Source: Capra hircus (taxonomy: Eukaryota; Chordata; Mammalia; Artiodactyla; Bovidae). From it: a stretch of DNA of 64,000 nucleotides. This document shows, one piece after another, positions 1-10,776 of this stretch. The number at the start of each line of letters is the position of its first letter. The stretch's first letter is position 1. The notes below the pieces were generated by a model, which worked only from the letters and a program-made list of their open reading frames with translations, was not told the DNA's origin and did not search any database. The stretch is from the NCBI RefSeq assembly GCF_001704415.2, contig NW_017189740.1, forward strand, positions 310,001-374,000. Direction: 5' to 3'. The translations under genes and the position numbers were made by a program.

Positions 1-641
1 TGCCTCTAGGTGAGTGATTGTGGGTCATAAACCCACAATCGTGGGTCATTAATGACCCAGTGATATCTGGGTCATTAAGACCTTTTTCGTAAGCCCTTCT
101 GTGTATTCTTGCCACCTCTTCTTAGTATCTTCTGCTTCTGTTAGGTTCTTACCATTTCTGTAGTTTATTGTGCCCATCCTTGCATGAAATGTTTCCTTGA
201 TATCTCCAATTTTCTTGACGAGATCTCTAGTCTTTCTCACTCTATTTTCCCCCTCTATTTCTTTGCACTATTCATTCAAGATGGTCTTCTCATCTCTCCT
301 TAGTATTCTCTGGAACCCTGCATTCAGCTGGATATATCTTTCCTTTTCTCCTTTGCCTTTTACTTATCTTCTTTTTTCAACTATTTGTAAGGCCTCCTCA
401 GACAACCACTTGGCCCTCTTACATTTCTTTGTCTTGGGGATGGTTTTGCTCACCACTTTCTGTACAATTGTTAGAAACTTCCATCTACAGTTCTTCAGGC
501 ACTCTGTCTACCAGATCTAATCCTTTGAATCTATTTTTCACCTCTGCTGTATAATCATAAGGGATTTGAGTTAGGTCATATCTGACTGGCCTAGCAATTT
601 CCCACACTTTCTTCAATTTAAGCCTGAGTTTTCCAATACAG
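1..641 (-). mobile_element. BovB LINE, antisense, part 1 (RT-proximal)
   Basis: Reading the minus strand gives the BovB segment between endonuclease and reverse transcriptase, including the typical stretch GKTRDLxKKIGDIKxTFHAR near 190-240. The element runs off the left edge of the window and continues at 849 after a SINE insertion. Stops and frameshifts break the reading frame. The first 80 bases hold short palindromes not expected in BovB. Confidence 0.93.
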
Positions 642-848
642 GGATTCCCTGGTGTCTCAGAGGGTAAAGCATCTGCCTGCAATGCAAGAGACCCAGGTTC
701 TATCCCTGAGTTGGGAAGATCTCCTGGAGAAAGAAATGGCAACCCACTCCAGTACTCTTGCCTAGAAAATTCCATGGATGGAAGAGGCTGTTGGGCTACG
801 GTCCATGGGGTCGCAAAGAGTCGGACACGACTGAGCAACTTCACTTGT
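642..848 (+). mobile_element. Bov-tA SINE inside BovB
   Basis: A tRNA-Glu-like head (promoter boxes near 660-705) is followed by the Bov-A body ending in GGACACGACTGAGCAACTTC. It is flanked by imperfect 11-bp target-site duplications, TTCCAATACAG at 631-641 and TTGCAATACAG at 849-859, so it inserted into the BovB around it. Confidence 0.93.
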
Positions 849-1825
849 TTGCAATACAGAGGCTGATGGTCTGAGCCATAGGCAGCTCCAGGTCTTGTTT
901 TTGCCGACTGTATAGAGCTTCTCCATCTTCAGCTGCAAAGAATATAATCAATCTGATTTTGGTATCAACCATCTGGTGATGTCCATGTGTAGGGATGCTT
1001 CTTGTGTTGTTGGAAGAGGGTGTTTGCTATGACGAGTGTGTTCTCTTGGGAAAACTCTGTTAGCCTTTGCCCTGCTTCATTTTGAACTTAAAAGCCAAAC
1101 TTGCCTATTACTTCAGGTATCTCTTACTTTCTACTTTTGCATTCCAATCTCTGAGGATGAAAAGGACATCTTTTTTTTTTTTTTTTGGTGCTAATTCTAG
1201 AAAGTCTTGTAGGTCTTTATAGAACCAGTCAACTTCAGTTTCTTTGGCATCAGTGGTTGGGGCATAAACTTGGATTACTGTGATGTTTAGTGGTTTCCCT
1301 TAGAAACAAACCAAGATTATTCTATTGTTTTAGAGATTGCACCCAAGTACTGCATTCTGGACTCTTGTTGACTATGAGGGCTACGTCATTTCTTCTAAGA
1401 GATTCTTGCCCACAGTAGTAGATATAATGGTCATATGAATTAAATTCACCATTCCTATTGATTTTAGTTCACTGATTCCTAAAATGTTGATGTTCACTCT
1501 TGCCACCTCCTGCTTGACCACGTCCAATTTACCTTCATTCGTGGACCTAACATTCCAGGTTCTCAGCAATATTGTTCTTTCCAGCATCGGACTTTACTGT
1601 CCTCAGCATACACATCCACAACTGAGCATCTTTTCCACTTTGGCTCAGCCCCTTCTTTCTTTCTGGAGCTATTTCTCCACTCTTCCCCAGTAGTATATTG
1701 GACACCTACCAGCCTGGGGTACTCATCTTCCAGTGTCATATCTTTTTGCCCTTTCATTGTGTTCATGGGGGTCTTGAGGCAAGAATAATAAGGTGGTTTG
1801 CCATTCCCTTCTCCAGTGGAGCAGC
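849..1825 (-). mobile_element. BovB LINE, antisense, part 2 (endonuclease region)
   Basis: On the minus strand this encodes a decayed APE-type endonuclease. The conserved TWNVRSxNxGKLDVVKQE and VNINILGISELK stretches lie at about 1480-1560. Homology ends near 1825 at the segment matching GGAGAAGGGAATGGCAAACC, so some 300 bp of the 5' end are missing. A 16-base T run near 1171-1186 has expanded inside the endonuclease region. The element cannot be active. Confidence 0.92.
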
Positions 1826-1827
1826 TG

Positions 1828-2510
1828 AGACATTCATACACTTCTTTCCAGAATGCGAAATGATACAACCACTTTGGAAATATTTCTGCAGTTTCTTTGA
1901 AAGTTAATCTTGCTCCTACCATATAACTCTAACAGACCTACCAATGCCAAACAAACCACTCTGAGGTATTTATCCAAGTAACTAAAACATATGTTCATTC
2001 AAAGAATTGTAACAAATGTTAATAGTAACTTTGTAATAGCCAAAAAGCCAAAAATTGGAAAACAAAACAAAACAAAACAAAATGTTCATTAGCAAGTGAA
2101 TGCATAAACAAATTGTGGTATTTAACATAAAATGGAATTTTACTTAGCAATAAAAATAAACTATTGATACATGCTACAGTGTGAATGGATCTTAAATAAT
2201 TATGCTGTGTGAAAGAAGCTAGACAAAATAAGTACATGCTGTATGATTCTATTTATATAAAATTCAAACTATTCTGTAGTGACAAAAAGCAGATCAATGT
2301 TTGGGGACTGGGATAGGGGGAGTGATGGAAAGAAAGGGTTACAAAGGAATGAGGAAACTTTGAGGGGAAGTGAATATGTTCAATATCTTCACCATGATGA
2401 TGATTTCCAAGGTATTTACATATGTCAAAGCTTTTATCAAATACTTAAATATGTGCATTTAATTGTTTGTCAATAAAGCTTAAAACAATTGATTTTAATA
2501 AGATGTACTT
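1828..2510 (+). mobile_element. Old L1 LINE, 3' end of ORF2 and 3' UTR
   Basis: The sequence follows the end of mammalian L1 ORF2 and its 3' UTR in sense orientation: a segment like CCACTTTGGAAA, then AATTGTGGTATT, then GAATGGATCTTAAATAATTATGCTG, ending in an AATAAA and A-rich stretch near 2470-2515. It is strongly diverged, with no usable frame. Confidence 0.8.
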
Positions 2511-2921
2511 AAAAAAAATGTACTTTAACAAGATGTACTTTAGACAAAGTCCTAAAGGCTAGCTACTTGGAACTCAGACTTACAAATTTGTATCAATCTT
2601 TACTTTATCTTACCTTTCCAAACTCAGAAAAACTTTTATGAATGCACTACTCAGCTTTATAGATGGATGCTCTCACCCCAGTAATTCTGCCTCTGTGAAT
2701 GAGTTTTCCCTAGTTACTTCTTTATCTCTGTCCCTATGAGTCTAGAATCACTTAAGAAGTTTTGGGGAGTGCTTTTTCATTTACTTTTTGGACAATATCA
2801 GAAAAATCAAGTGAATTACTATATAAGATGGATGCAGGTGTAAATTACAGGATCTTTTAATTTTCAATGATAACATCAGAAAACCAAGTGGAAACTGGTT
2901 TAAATGCTGCAGATAAGATGT
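2511..2921. other. No recognised feature
   Basis: AT-rich sequence with a partial direct repeat of AAGATGTACTT near 2500-2540. I see no coding signal and no repeat I can name. Confidence 0.5.
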
Positions 2922-2996
2922 ATGGCAAATCCATTACAATATTGTAAAGTAATTATCCTCCAATTAATATAAATAAATTAATTTTTTAAAAATAGA
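2922..2996 (+). mobile_element. L1-BT 3' tip, severely 5'-truncated
   Basis: It contains the standard bovine L1 3' terminus: CAATATTGTAAAGTAATTAT, then CCTCCAATTAA, then an A/T-rich tail. Only about 75 bp are present. Similar 9-mers AGATGTATG and AGATGCATG on the two sides may be a worn target-site duplication. Confidence 0.8.
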
Positions 2997-3095
2997 CAAG
3001 AGATGCATGAATTTAATGACTCCTTTTATGAACACAATATATGGCCCATTCTTACTCTTAGGGGCTCACTCTCAATTGGTCTATTTCAATCCTTC

Positions 3096-3275
3096 TTTTT
3101 TAATTTATTATTATTATCTTTTTTACTTTACAATATTGTATTGGTTTTGCCACACACCAACATGAATCCGCCATGGGTGTACATGTGTTCCCAATCCCGA
3201 CCCCTCCTCCCACCTCCCCCCTACACCATCCCTCCGGGTCATCCCAGTGCACCAGCCCCAAACATCCTTCCAGTT
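3096..3275 (-). mobile_element. L1-BT 3' end, antisense
   Basis: A T-rich head leads into TTTACAATATTGTATTGGTT and the CCACCTCCC-rich segment. This is the reverse complement of the L1-BT 3' UTR. ATCCTTC occurs at 3089-3095 and 3264-3270 and may be a short target-site duplication. Confidence 0.87.
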
Positions 3276-3741
3276 TATTTTAAAGCTGACATCATATCGA
3301 CTCTGCTCTGAGTATTATATTGACTTTTTGCCAAAAGTAATACACTCTTGCTGTGGTTGGAACATCAGAAAAATGTTCTAATAAAGTGGTTGACCAGCAG
3401 AGATGTCAGAGGGCTCACTGACAGAGTCCTTTCCTGCCTCAAGTTTTGAGGATTCTAGGCACTCTTATACTATGTGGGCCCTTAACCTGGAGTCTGATCA
3501 CCCTTGAAAATGCAGATGAAATTGTGTGTATACATGAAGTTTTCTGGAGAGAAGATTCAAACTTTTCATCACTTTGCTCCCTTCATGTGTAAGATATGCC
3601 TGTTCATACTCTCTTCCATGTCTAAACAATTCGCCAGCTTATCTTTTTTTGAATATAAGGAAAGAGAGGGAGAGAAAGTAAAGGGGAAGGGATGAAGTCT
3701 TCCTATTTGAAAACATAGCAGCTGTCTCACTTTACTTAAAA
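3276..3741. other. No recognised feature
   Basis: Apparently unique sequence. It includes a purine-rich run of GAGAGGGAGAGAAAG type near 3660-3690. Confidence 0.5.
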
Positions 3742-3915
3742 TCAGCATGCCTGGGTCTGCTTCTGATTCTGCCATGTATTGTGTCTATGACTTTAGTCAA
3801 GTGTCCTTCCCATCTTGGCCTGTTTAACTGTCCCTTCAAATTAAGAGGTTCGATTAGGTGGATGCTAAGACGTCTCGCTTCCAGTTCCAGGCTCCTAGGA
3901 TTCTATGTACTAAGA
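3742..3915 (+). mobile_element. MIR SINE
   Basis: A diverged MIR core in sense orientation: GGGTCTGCTTCTGATTCTGCC, the segment corresponding to CTGTGTGACCTTGGGCAAGT at about 3782-3802, CCTGTTTAACTG, and the 3' portion ending TAGGATTCTATG. Confidence 0.65.
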
Positions 3916-4341
3916 AAGGATTTAATCCTGATTTCACTTTTCCTTTACCCAAGTCTTTAGTGTTTCCTTCTTCTCTGTCAAGGTTCTGCATCAGGATGAT
4001 CTATTTCTCCAGTTATATTGGCTTCTAACCTCAGTCAGTACCATCGTTTTGCATGGCAAAGACAAAGTTTTAGTAATGACAAGGACTGCTTCCTTTCTCC
4101 CTGAGGCCGCGGGATCTAGGGCATCTTCTCTCTTTTACATCCTGACAGAGAGTAAAACTTGGATCTCATGCTGGCATGTCCCACAGTCGTATCCCAACTC
4201 CTTGTACTTGATCAATTAATTTAGCAAGTTGTGCTCACTCTTTTTATAGGACATCAGGCCAGTAAGAGCCCTTAGAAGTCACATAGTCTGTCATCCTCCC
4301 CACTGTCATCTCTTTGTTTTCCATATATGCATGAGGATAAG

Positions 4342-4558
4342 GTGGCTTCCCAGGTGGCTCAGTGGTAAAGAATCTATCTACCTGCCCATGCAGGAGATAT
4401 AGGTTCAATCCCTGGGTTGGGAAGACCTCTGGAGAAGGAAATGGCAACTCACTCCAGTATCCTTGCCTGGGAAATCCCATGGGCAGAGGAGCTTGGTGGG
4501 TTACAGTCCATGAGGTTGCAAAAGAGTCGGAAATGACTGAGTGAATAAACAACAGCAA
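4342..4558 (+). mobile_element. Bov-tA SINE
   Basis: Standard head (GGCTTCCCAGGTGGCTCAG, then GGTTCAATCCCTGGGTTGG) and Bov-A body. Flanked by ATGAGGATAAG (4331-4341) and ATGAGGACAAG (4559-4569), an 11-bp target-site duplication with one mismatch. Confidence 0.93.
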
Positions 4559-4679
4559 ATGAGGACAAGAGGAGAGAAGGGACTGGCATAAAGCTACACG
4601 GAGGATTCACAGATCAGGATTAAAGCCGGGGGGCTCTGATACCATTCAGTGCTACTCAGCACCTGTTGTAAATCATGTT

Positions 4680-5290
4680 GCCAGGCATAATGCTTTATTT
4701 TATCTGACTATTCATTCTTTTTTTATTATTATTAAAAACAATCACAGACCCATATTGTGTGCCAAACACTGCTTGGTGCTGGGGAAAATGCTGACAGGAG
4801 CAAGCCATCTCTGTCCTAAGGTGCCCCAGACTGTAGACTAGGGGTTGATTTTTGTAGTACCGATTTGGGCTTAGTGCAACAGAACAAGTTGATTATCATC
4901 ATTACCATTATCCCCACCTCCAGGCATCCACCCACCTACACTTAGCTAACTAAGGTCTAAAATGCTTTGAAATAGAGGCAACATACAGCATTTAACACCA
5001 TTTCATTGATTCACATGAATGCACAAGCATTCAGTGAGCACCTGCTGATCCGATCCTAGCAAAGATGGAATTAATCATCAAAAGAGAAAGCTCAAGTTCC
5101 TACTGAGTAGTTCTGTGCATGCTTACTATGAAAGGTAATCCTGTTTTAATTACAAACATCCTTTGTGATGGTCATTTTCATATTTCATTTGATTTTTTGT
5201 GTAAACTAGGAGTACAAGAGTTATTATCCCTAGCTACCAAGGCTCAAAGTGCCTAGGACACACTGCAGCTGAAGCTCCTGATTTATACTG
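4680..5290 (-). repeat. Diverged MIR/L2-class fragments
   Basis: Two stretches look ancient. Around 4765-4860, TGTGTGCCAAACACTGCTTG followed by GTGCTGGGG matches the widespread 'tgtgccaggcactgtgctagg' element. Around 5125-5290 the order of motifs fits a reversed MIR. Both are weak matches and edges are uncertain. Confidence 0.4.
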
Positions 5291-6134
5291 TCTTATAATT
5301 CTCTACTTTTTTTTTTGATGAGACTCCCACATGTAACAGTTTGTTTTCTTCTGGAAAAGAAGAAATGGAAAAACAATGCATTAACTCAGAAACATAGATT
5401 TCTGCCCTAGCAGAAGGAGTCTTCCAGAAAAGCAGCTACTTCTCGGGGAGAAGATTCCAAGGAAAGAGTGACACATAAAGCAATGGGTACAAATAAAAAG
5501 GACCAAGGTTAGGAGATAAAGGAAGTAGGAAACACCTGGAAAAGTCTTGAGTTTGCATTGTGCATCAGCCAAGGCCTGGTGGAAATAAAGAAGGGGCAAG
5601 CAAGTGCTGGAGAGCTGGTGGGAGTGCAAGTTCTAGAAAGGAAATGAAGGTGGTAAGAAGCAAGGGTCATGAGCCTTGATCAGCAGACAGTCCTGTGTGG
5701 CAAGGGAGAAAAGGCAGGGAGGAGCAGGTAAGTCAGCAAGAGCTGGACAGTGGAGTTATATCTTCTAGGGCTTTAACTTGCACAGGTTCAAATATGTCTC
5801 CTAGAAAAAGGCAGGGGACAAGACAAAGGGGAGGTGATTGATGTTGCCTGCTCATGAATCTACAGCTCAGAGTGCATGAGCAGCAGAGACATGATCCATG
5901 TGCAGTCTCAGCTCCTCTCAACTCCTAAAAACAGCTAATCTCTTATTAGATGGGAGAAACCCTGTCCAAGCATGACTTTGGTGGTTCAACTTCAGTGATT
6001 TGCCACCAGAATGGCTGTGTCTCCTGAAAGCAAGCCAGAGACATCATCTGCTGCTCTACTGGCCACAGTGATCTCTTCTAGTGTTGAGGGGCAAGCTGGC
6101 GGTGATGGAGTTACTGGTGCATGGTACATCAATT
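5291..6134. other. No recognised feature
   Basis: Mixed sequence with a T run near 5309-5318 and a purine-rich part at 5340-5720. I see no coding signal. It may hide an ancient repeat that I cannot name. Confidence 0.45.
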
Positions 6135-6419
6135 CTAAAGGAAATCAGTCCTGCATATTCATTGGAAGGACTGATGATGTAGCTGAAACTCTAATACTTT
6201 GGCCACCTCATGTGAAGAACTGACTCATTGGAAAAGACTCTGATGCTGGGAAAGATTGAAGGCAGAAGAGGAGATGACAGAGGATTTTGGATAGCATCAC
6301 CAACTTGATGGACACGAGTTTAAGTAAACTCCAGGAGTTGGTGATGGACAGGGAAGCCTGGCGTGCTGCAGTCCATGGGGTCACAAAGAGACACGACTGA
6401 GCAACTGAACTGAACTGAG
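6135..6419 (+). mobile_element. BovB 3' end fragment
   Basis: Starts at AAAGGAAATCAGTCCTGCAT and follows the BovB 3' terminus through TTGGTGATGGACAGGGAAGC to the pentanucleotide-type tail ACTGAACTGAACTGA. It lacks the RT domain. Confidence 0.93.
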
Positions 6420-6424
6420 AATCT

Positions 6425-7018
6425 CTTTTGGTGTATATTCTCAGGCATGGGTTTGCCTGTCATATCCTTTGACCATTTCCCTCGTGGAATTCTTGTCTTT
6501 TATTTACTTCTTGGAAGAGGTTTATTTTGCATCCTAGATACTGATTCTTCACTTTTAGACACTGCAAATATCTTTCTCATCCTCTTGTTAATTTGTCTAT
6601 AATGGCCACTGCTGAAAATAAATCTTTAATTTTGGTGTAGTCAAATCCATTGCCTTTTCACCTTACTGTTCATGCTTTTGTAGGATTAGTTAATAAGTCT
6701 CCCAAATTGAGGCCTCAAAGATATTCTCTCTAGCTTGCTTTTAAAATCTTTATAGTTTAACTTTTCACCATTAGTTATTTAAGTCATATGAAGTTCATTT
6801 TTGTATGTGGTGTAAAAAGGGTATACAAATTCTTATTTCTCCATGAAGTATGCAGTTTACTAATAATGCTTATTAGATGATCTATCTTCCCCTCATGAAT
6901 CATATACTAAGATCCCACATATACATGGATGTTTCTGGACTATTTTGTTCCACTGGATTAATTTTTAATCCTTGTGCCACTACGGCAACCTGTTTTATTA
7001 CTAGGGTTTTGCAATAAT
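6425..7018 (-). mobile_element. Old L1 ORF2 fragment, antisense
   Basis: Segments occur in the order expected of a reversed L1 ORF2: the 'tgcctgttcatatcctttgcccattt' counterpart near 6450-6480, TAGTCAAATCCATTGCCTTT, GTATGTGGTGT, AATCATATACTAAGATCCCA, and TTTTATTACTAGGGTTTTGC. Too diverged to translate. Confidence 0.72.
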
Positions 7019-7019
7019 T

Positions 7020-7833
7020 CTTTTTCCCTCCAGTTTCATTGAGAAATAATTGACATACAACATTTGTATAAGTTTAAAGTGAACAACATAACGAACATAC
7101 ATCATGAAATGATGACCACAGTAAGTTTTGTGAACATCTGTCATCTCATGTAGACACAAAATTAAAGAAATAAAAAAATCATCTTTCCTTTAACTCTCAA
7201 CAACTTTTATATATAACATGTGTTAATTATCATGTTGTACATTGCATGGCTAGTAATTTGTTTATAACTGGAGGTTTGTTCCTTTAGACAGCCTTCATCC
7301 AACTCCCCTTCCACCCAAACTTCACCTCTGGTAGCCACAAATCTGATCTCTTTTTATGTGAATTTGTTTGTTCATTTGTTTTTGAAGTATGACATGGTAC
7401 ACAACATTCTTATTAGATATTTTTATATATTTCAAAATGATCACCGCAATTAGTTCAGTTACCATGTGTCACCATACAAAGATATCACGCTGTTATTGAC
7501 TATATTACTCACACTGTACATTTTGTACTCATGACTCATTTATTTGTAACTCGATGTTTTTACCTCTTAATTTCCTTCATGTATATCTCTCATTCCTCCA
7601 CCCCCTCCCCTTTGGCAACTACTTGCATATTCTCAGTATCTATGACTCTGTTTTTTTTTGTTGTTATGTTTGTTCAGTTCATTTGTGTGTTTTTTAGATA
7701 CCACATATAAGTGAAATATGTTATTTATCTTTCACTAACTTATTAATATTTCACTTAGCATAATGCCCTTTAGGTCCATCAGTGCTGCTGCAAATGGCAC
7801 GATTTCATTCTTTTAATGGTTGAGTAGTATCCC

Positions 7834-7881
<48 letters not shown>

Positions 7882-7990
7882 ACACCTTATTTATTTATTC
7901 ATCTTTTGATGGACACTTAGATTGCTTTCATACTTTGGCTATTGTAAATAGCATTGTTTTGAACATAGGGGTGCATATATCTTTTCTAAT
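7020..7990 (-). mobile_element. Old L1 3' UTR and ORF2 end, antisense
   Basis: TTGAGAAATAATTGACATACA opens a reversed L1 3' UTR. It continues through ATGTTGTACATTGCATGGCT, CTTAGCATAATGCCCTTTAG and TTTGATGGACACTTAGATTG. A (TA)n array has grown inside it where L1 normally reads TTCCATTGTATATATA. Confidence 0.85.
7836..7879. repeat. (TA)n microsatellite
   Basis: About 22 uninterrupted TA units, seeded at the short TATATA of the L1 in which it lies. It is likely polymorphic. Confidence 0.97.
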
Positions 7991-8019
7991 TAGTGTTTTG
8001 CTTTCTTCACTTACAATGG

Positions 8020-8510
8020 TCTTTCAAAATAGGCATAGTGCCTCTGAATGTCAATTTGCATCTCAGCTTTCATTGATAGCCACCATTTTCAGCATCTTTT
8101 CTGGGATAGAGTGATGGGAAGTGCCTTTACAGCAATTTTGTATAGGAAGTATTCCCAATCTCAAAATCTGCCAGTTTAATGATATTCTCAGTGGGTTCTA
8201 GGAAACAAACTACTTTCTCTGCAAGCAACCAGTGGTTGTCAGTTAGTCCTGTTATTGGTATTGTTACCTCCAAAGTGCAGAATAAAGACTTTTCTTTCTT
8301 TAGCTGTCTCTCTAAAAAATAGCAGCTGCTGCTCCATCTTATTTGAACATCTTGTATAAGTACATGATAAAGCATTTCCCAAATTCTATGTGACATACAA
8401 GTAGAATTGTCCATTACATTTCTGCTGAGAGTCTGCAGTTCTGATATGTTACTTGTGGAACTTTCTAAATGTGTCTGAACCATCATGTGAGAAAATTACT
8501 ATTTTCCGAC
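8020..8510 (-). pseudogene. Relic of a hAT (Charlie/ZBED-like) transposase
   Basis: The minus strand keeps a 119-residue open stretch (8127-8486). It contains LIQDVQIRWSSSCYFLER, matching the hAT catalytic-domain block usually seen as D-V-x-T-R-W-N-S-T-Y-x-M-L-E-R. It is followed about 30 residues later by LTDNHWLLAEKVVCFLEP, matching the next conserved block (L..x-W-x-L-h-E-h-h-x-h-L-x-P). Upstream in the same frame, GRKIV fits the segment that precedes these blocks. A frameshift near 8127 moves the reading to other frames, where further weak similarity stops near 8020. The N-terminal zinc-finger and C-terminal dimerisation regions were not found, nor were terminal inverted repeats. The family is known to give rise to both transposon fossils and domesticated ZBED genes. 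This copy is broken and reads as a fossil or a decayed retrocopy. Assignment to hAT is fairly secure; the exact family is not. Confidence 0.68.
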
Positions 8511-8939
8511 CATGAACAAACTAAGTGTAAACGTAGTAACCTTGGAACTTTTTCCTTTAAATCCATTTAGGTCATGAGTCTTTCAAGGAAAACTTCTATT
8601 TGAGTATTCTTCATACCTATTGATTATTGTTATTATTCCTTCTTGTTTGATTATGTCTAGGATATGAGCAACAAAAGAAGCCTCAAAAGCAAACACTTTT
8701 GGGAAGGCAGTTTACTTGCAGAAAAGTTTTGCAAGACAGTCAAAGCTCTAAAAGGAGTAGACAGGTGTGTAAAGGTGGAGGGGGGAGGTATAAACAAAAA
8801 CTACAAAATTAACAAGGTGGTTACTGAGTTTACATTTAGTTTATGGTGGAAAATGATAATTTTCTCACATGATTACAGCCATAGCATATCTGTAGGGACC
8901 AGCATTCAGTATAAAAGAAAGGAATTTTTTTTTGTCAGT

Positions 8940-9204
8940 TCAGTTCAGTTCAGTTCAGTTCATTCAGTCGTGTCTGACTCTGCAACCCCATGAATCGCAG
9001 CACGTCAGGCCTCCCTGTCCAACACCAACTCCTGGAGTTCACTCAAACTTACATCCATTGAGTCAGTGATGCCATCCAGCCATCTCATCCTCTGTCATCC
9101 CCTTCTCCTCCTGCCCCCAATCCCTCCCAGCATCAGAGTCTTTTCCAATGAGTCAACTCTTTGCATGAGGTGGCCAAAGTACTGGAGTTTCAGCTTTAGC
9201 ATCA
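8940..9204 (-). mobile_element. BovB 3' end fragment, antisense
   Basis: (CAGTT)n head, then GTGTCTGACTCTGCAACCCC through the reversed BovB 3' terminus. The perfect 12-bp duplication TTTTTTGTCAGT lies at 8928-8939 and 9205-9216, so this is a clean 5'-truncated insertion. Confidence 0.96.
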
Positions 9205-9216
9205 TTTTTTGTCAGT

Positions 9217-9424
9217 AGCTGACAGAAAAGTCTTAACTATTGAATTATTTTGGAGGGCAGCTCTAACTAGATAGGGTGACTCTGGTTTTTATTAGTCTGT
9301 TTATCTCAGGATGTAAAATGTTTCCTCCCCCTCCTGACTGGAATGTGAGTCTATATTACTTATAATGACTTCAGAACTAGGAAGCATTCCTGCATCCTCA
9401 TGAGCAATAGGAATTCCAGAGGAG
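9217..9424. other. No recognised feature
   Basis: Short unassigned spacer between a BovB fragment and an old L1 piece. Confidence 0.5.
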
Positions 9425-9540
9425 GAAGAATATAAAAGGAGTGGATAGGAAAAAAAAATTACCCAAATAATAAAACAAGAAAACTTCCCTGAGCTGAAGA
9501 AAAATATAAGCCTTAATTGGAAAGAGCCTATCAGGTGCGA
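9425..9540 (+). mobile_element. Old L1 5' region, left half
   Basis: AACTTCCCTGAGCTGAAGAA and GGAAAGAGCCTATCAGGTGC match the region of L1 that reads 'cagaactgaagaaagacatgagcc' and 'gaaagggcccatcgagtgcc'. It resumes at 11928, so the 2.4-kb BovB block inserted here, probably at ATCAGG. Confidence 0.65.
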
Positions 9541-10122
9541 AAAGCAAAGGAGAAAAGGAAAGATATAAGCATCAGAATGCAGAGTTCCAAAGAATAGCAA
9601 GAAGAGATAAGAAAGCCTTCTTCAGTGATCAATGCAAAGAAATAGAGGAAAACGACAGAATGGGAAAGACTAAAGATATCTTCAAGAAAATTAGAGATAC
9701 CAAGGGAACATTTTATGCAAAGATGGGCTCGATAAAGGACAGAAATGGTATGGACCTAACAGAAGCAGAAGATGTTAAGAAGAGGTGGCAAGAATACACA
9801 GAAGAACTGTACAAAAAATATCTTCACGACTCAGATAATCATGATGGTGTGATCACTCATCTAAAGCCAGACATCCTGGAATGTGAAGTCAAGTGGGCCT
9901 TAGAAAGCATCACTACGAACAAAGCTAGTGGAGGTGATGGAATTCCAGTTGAGCTGTTTCAAATCCTGAAAGATGATGCTGTGAAAGTGCTGCACTCAAT
10001 ATGCCAGCAAATTTGGAAAACTCAGCAGTGGCCACAGGATGGGAAAAGGTCAGTTTTTATTCCAATCCCAAAGAAAGGCAATGCCAAAGAATGCTCAAAG
10101 TACCGTGCAATTGTACTCATCT

Positions 10123-10322
10123 CTGGCTCAGAAGGTAAAGCGTCTGTCTACAGTGCAGAAGACCCAGGTTCGATCCCTGGGTTGGGAAGATCCCCTGGAG
10201 AAGGAAATGGCAATCCACTCCAGGACTATAGCCTGGAAAATCCCATGGACAGAGGAGTCTGGTGGGCTACAGTCCATGGGGTTGCAAAGAGTCAGACATG
10301 ACTGAGCAACTTCACTTCACTT
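10123..10322 (+). mobile_element. Bov-tA SINE inside BovB RT
   Basis: The head lacks its first bases (starts near CTGGCTCAGAAGGTAAAGC). The body is complete and ends in (CTTCA)n. BovB sequence reads up to ACTCATCTC on the left and resumes at ACATGATAGTAAAGTAATGC on the right. No clear target-site duplication. Confidence 0.92.
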
Positions 10323-10446
10323 CACATGATAGTAAAGTAATGCTCAAAATTCTCCAAACCAAGATTCAGCAATATGTGAACCATGAACTTCCTGATGTTC
10401 AAGCTGGTTTTAGAAAAGGCAGAGAAACCAGAGATCAAATTGCCAA

Positions 10447-10776
10447 CAAGGAGATCCAACCAGTCCATTCTGACGGAGATCAACCCTGGGATTTCTTTGG
10501 AAGGAATGATGCTAAAGCTGAAGCTCCAGTACTTTGGACACCTCATGCGAAGAGTTGACTCATTGGAAAAGACTCTGATGCTGGGAGGGATTGGGGGCAG
10601 GAGGAGAAGGGGACAATCCAGGATGAGATGGCTGGATGGCATCATGGACTTGATGGACTTGAGTCTGAGTGAACCCCGGGAGTTGGTGATGGACAGGGAG
10701 GCCTGGCATGCTGCCATTCATGGGGTTGCAAAGAGCCGGACACGACTGAGCAACTGAACTGAACTGAACTGAACTT
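10447..10776 (+). mobile_element. BovB 3' fragment inserted in BovB
   Basis: A 330-bp 5'-truncated BovB 3' end in the same orientation as its host, ending in four ACTGA-type units. The host sequence AAATTGCCAA is duplicated exactly at 10437-10446 and 10777-10786, which shows insertion rather than recombination. Confidence 0.95.

Noticed and set aside
660..705. Functional tRNA-Glu gene
   Set aside because: tRNA-like segments here and in the other Bov-tA and CHR copies are SINE heads. They lack a complete cloverleaf and are followed by the SINE body.
9660..10301. 213-codon frame as a domesticated RT gene
   Set aside because: Its last third is the translated Bov-tA insert, so the frame is a chimera without selection evidence.
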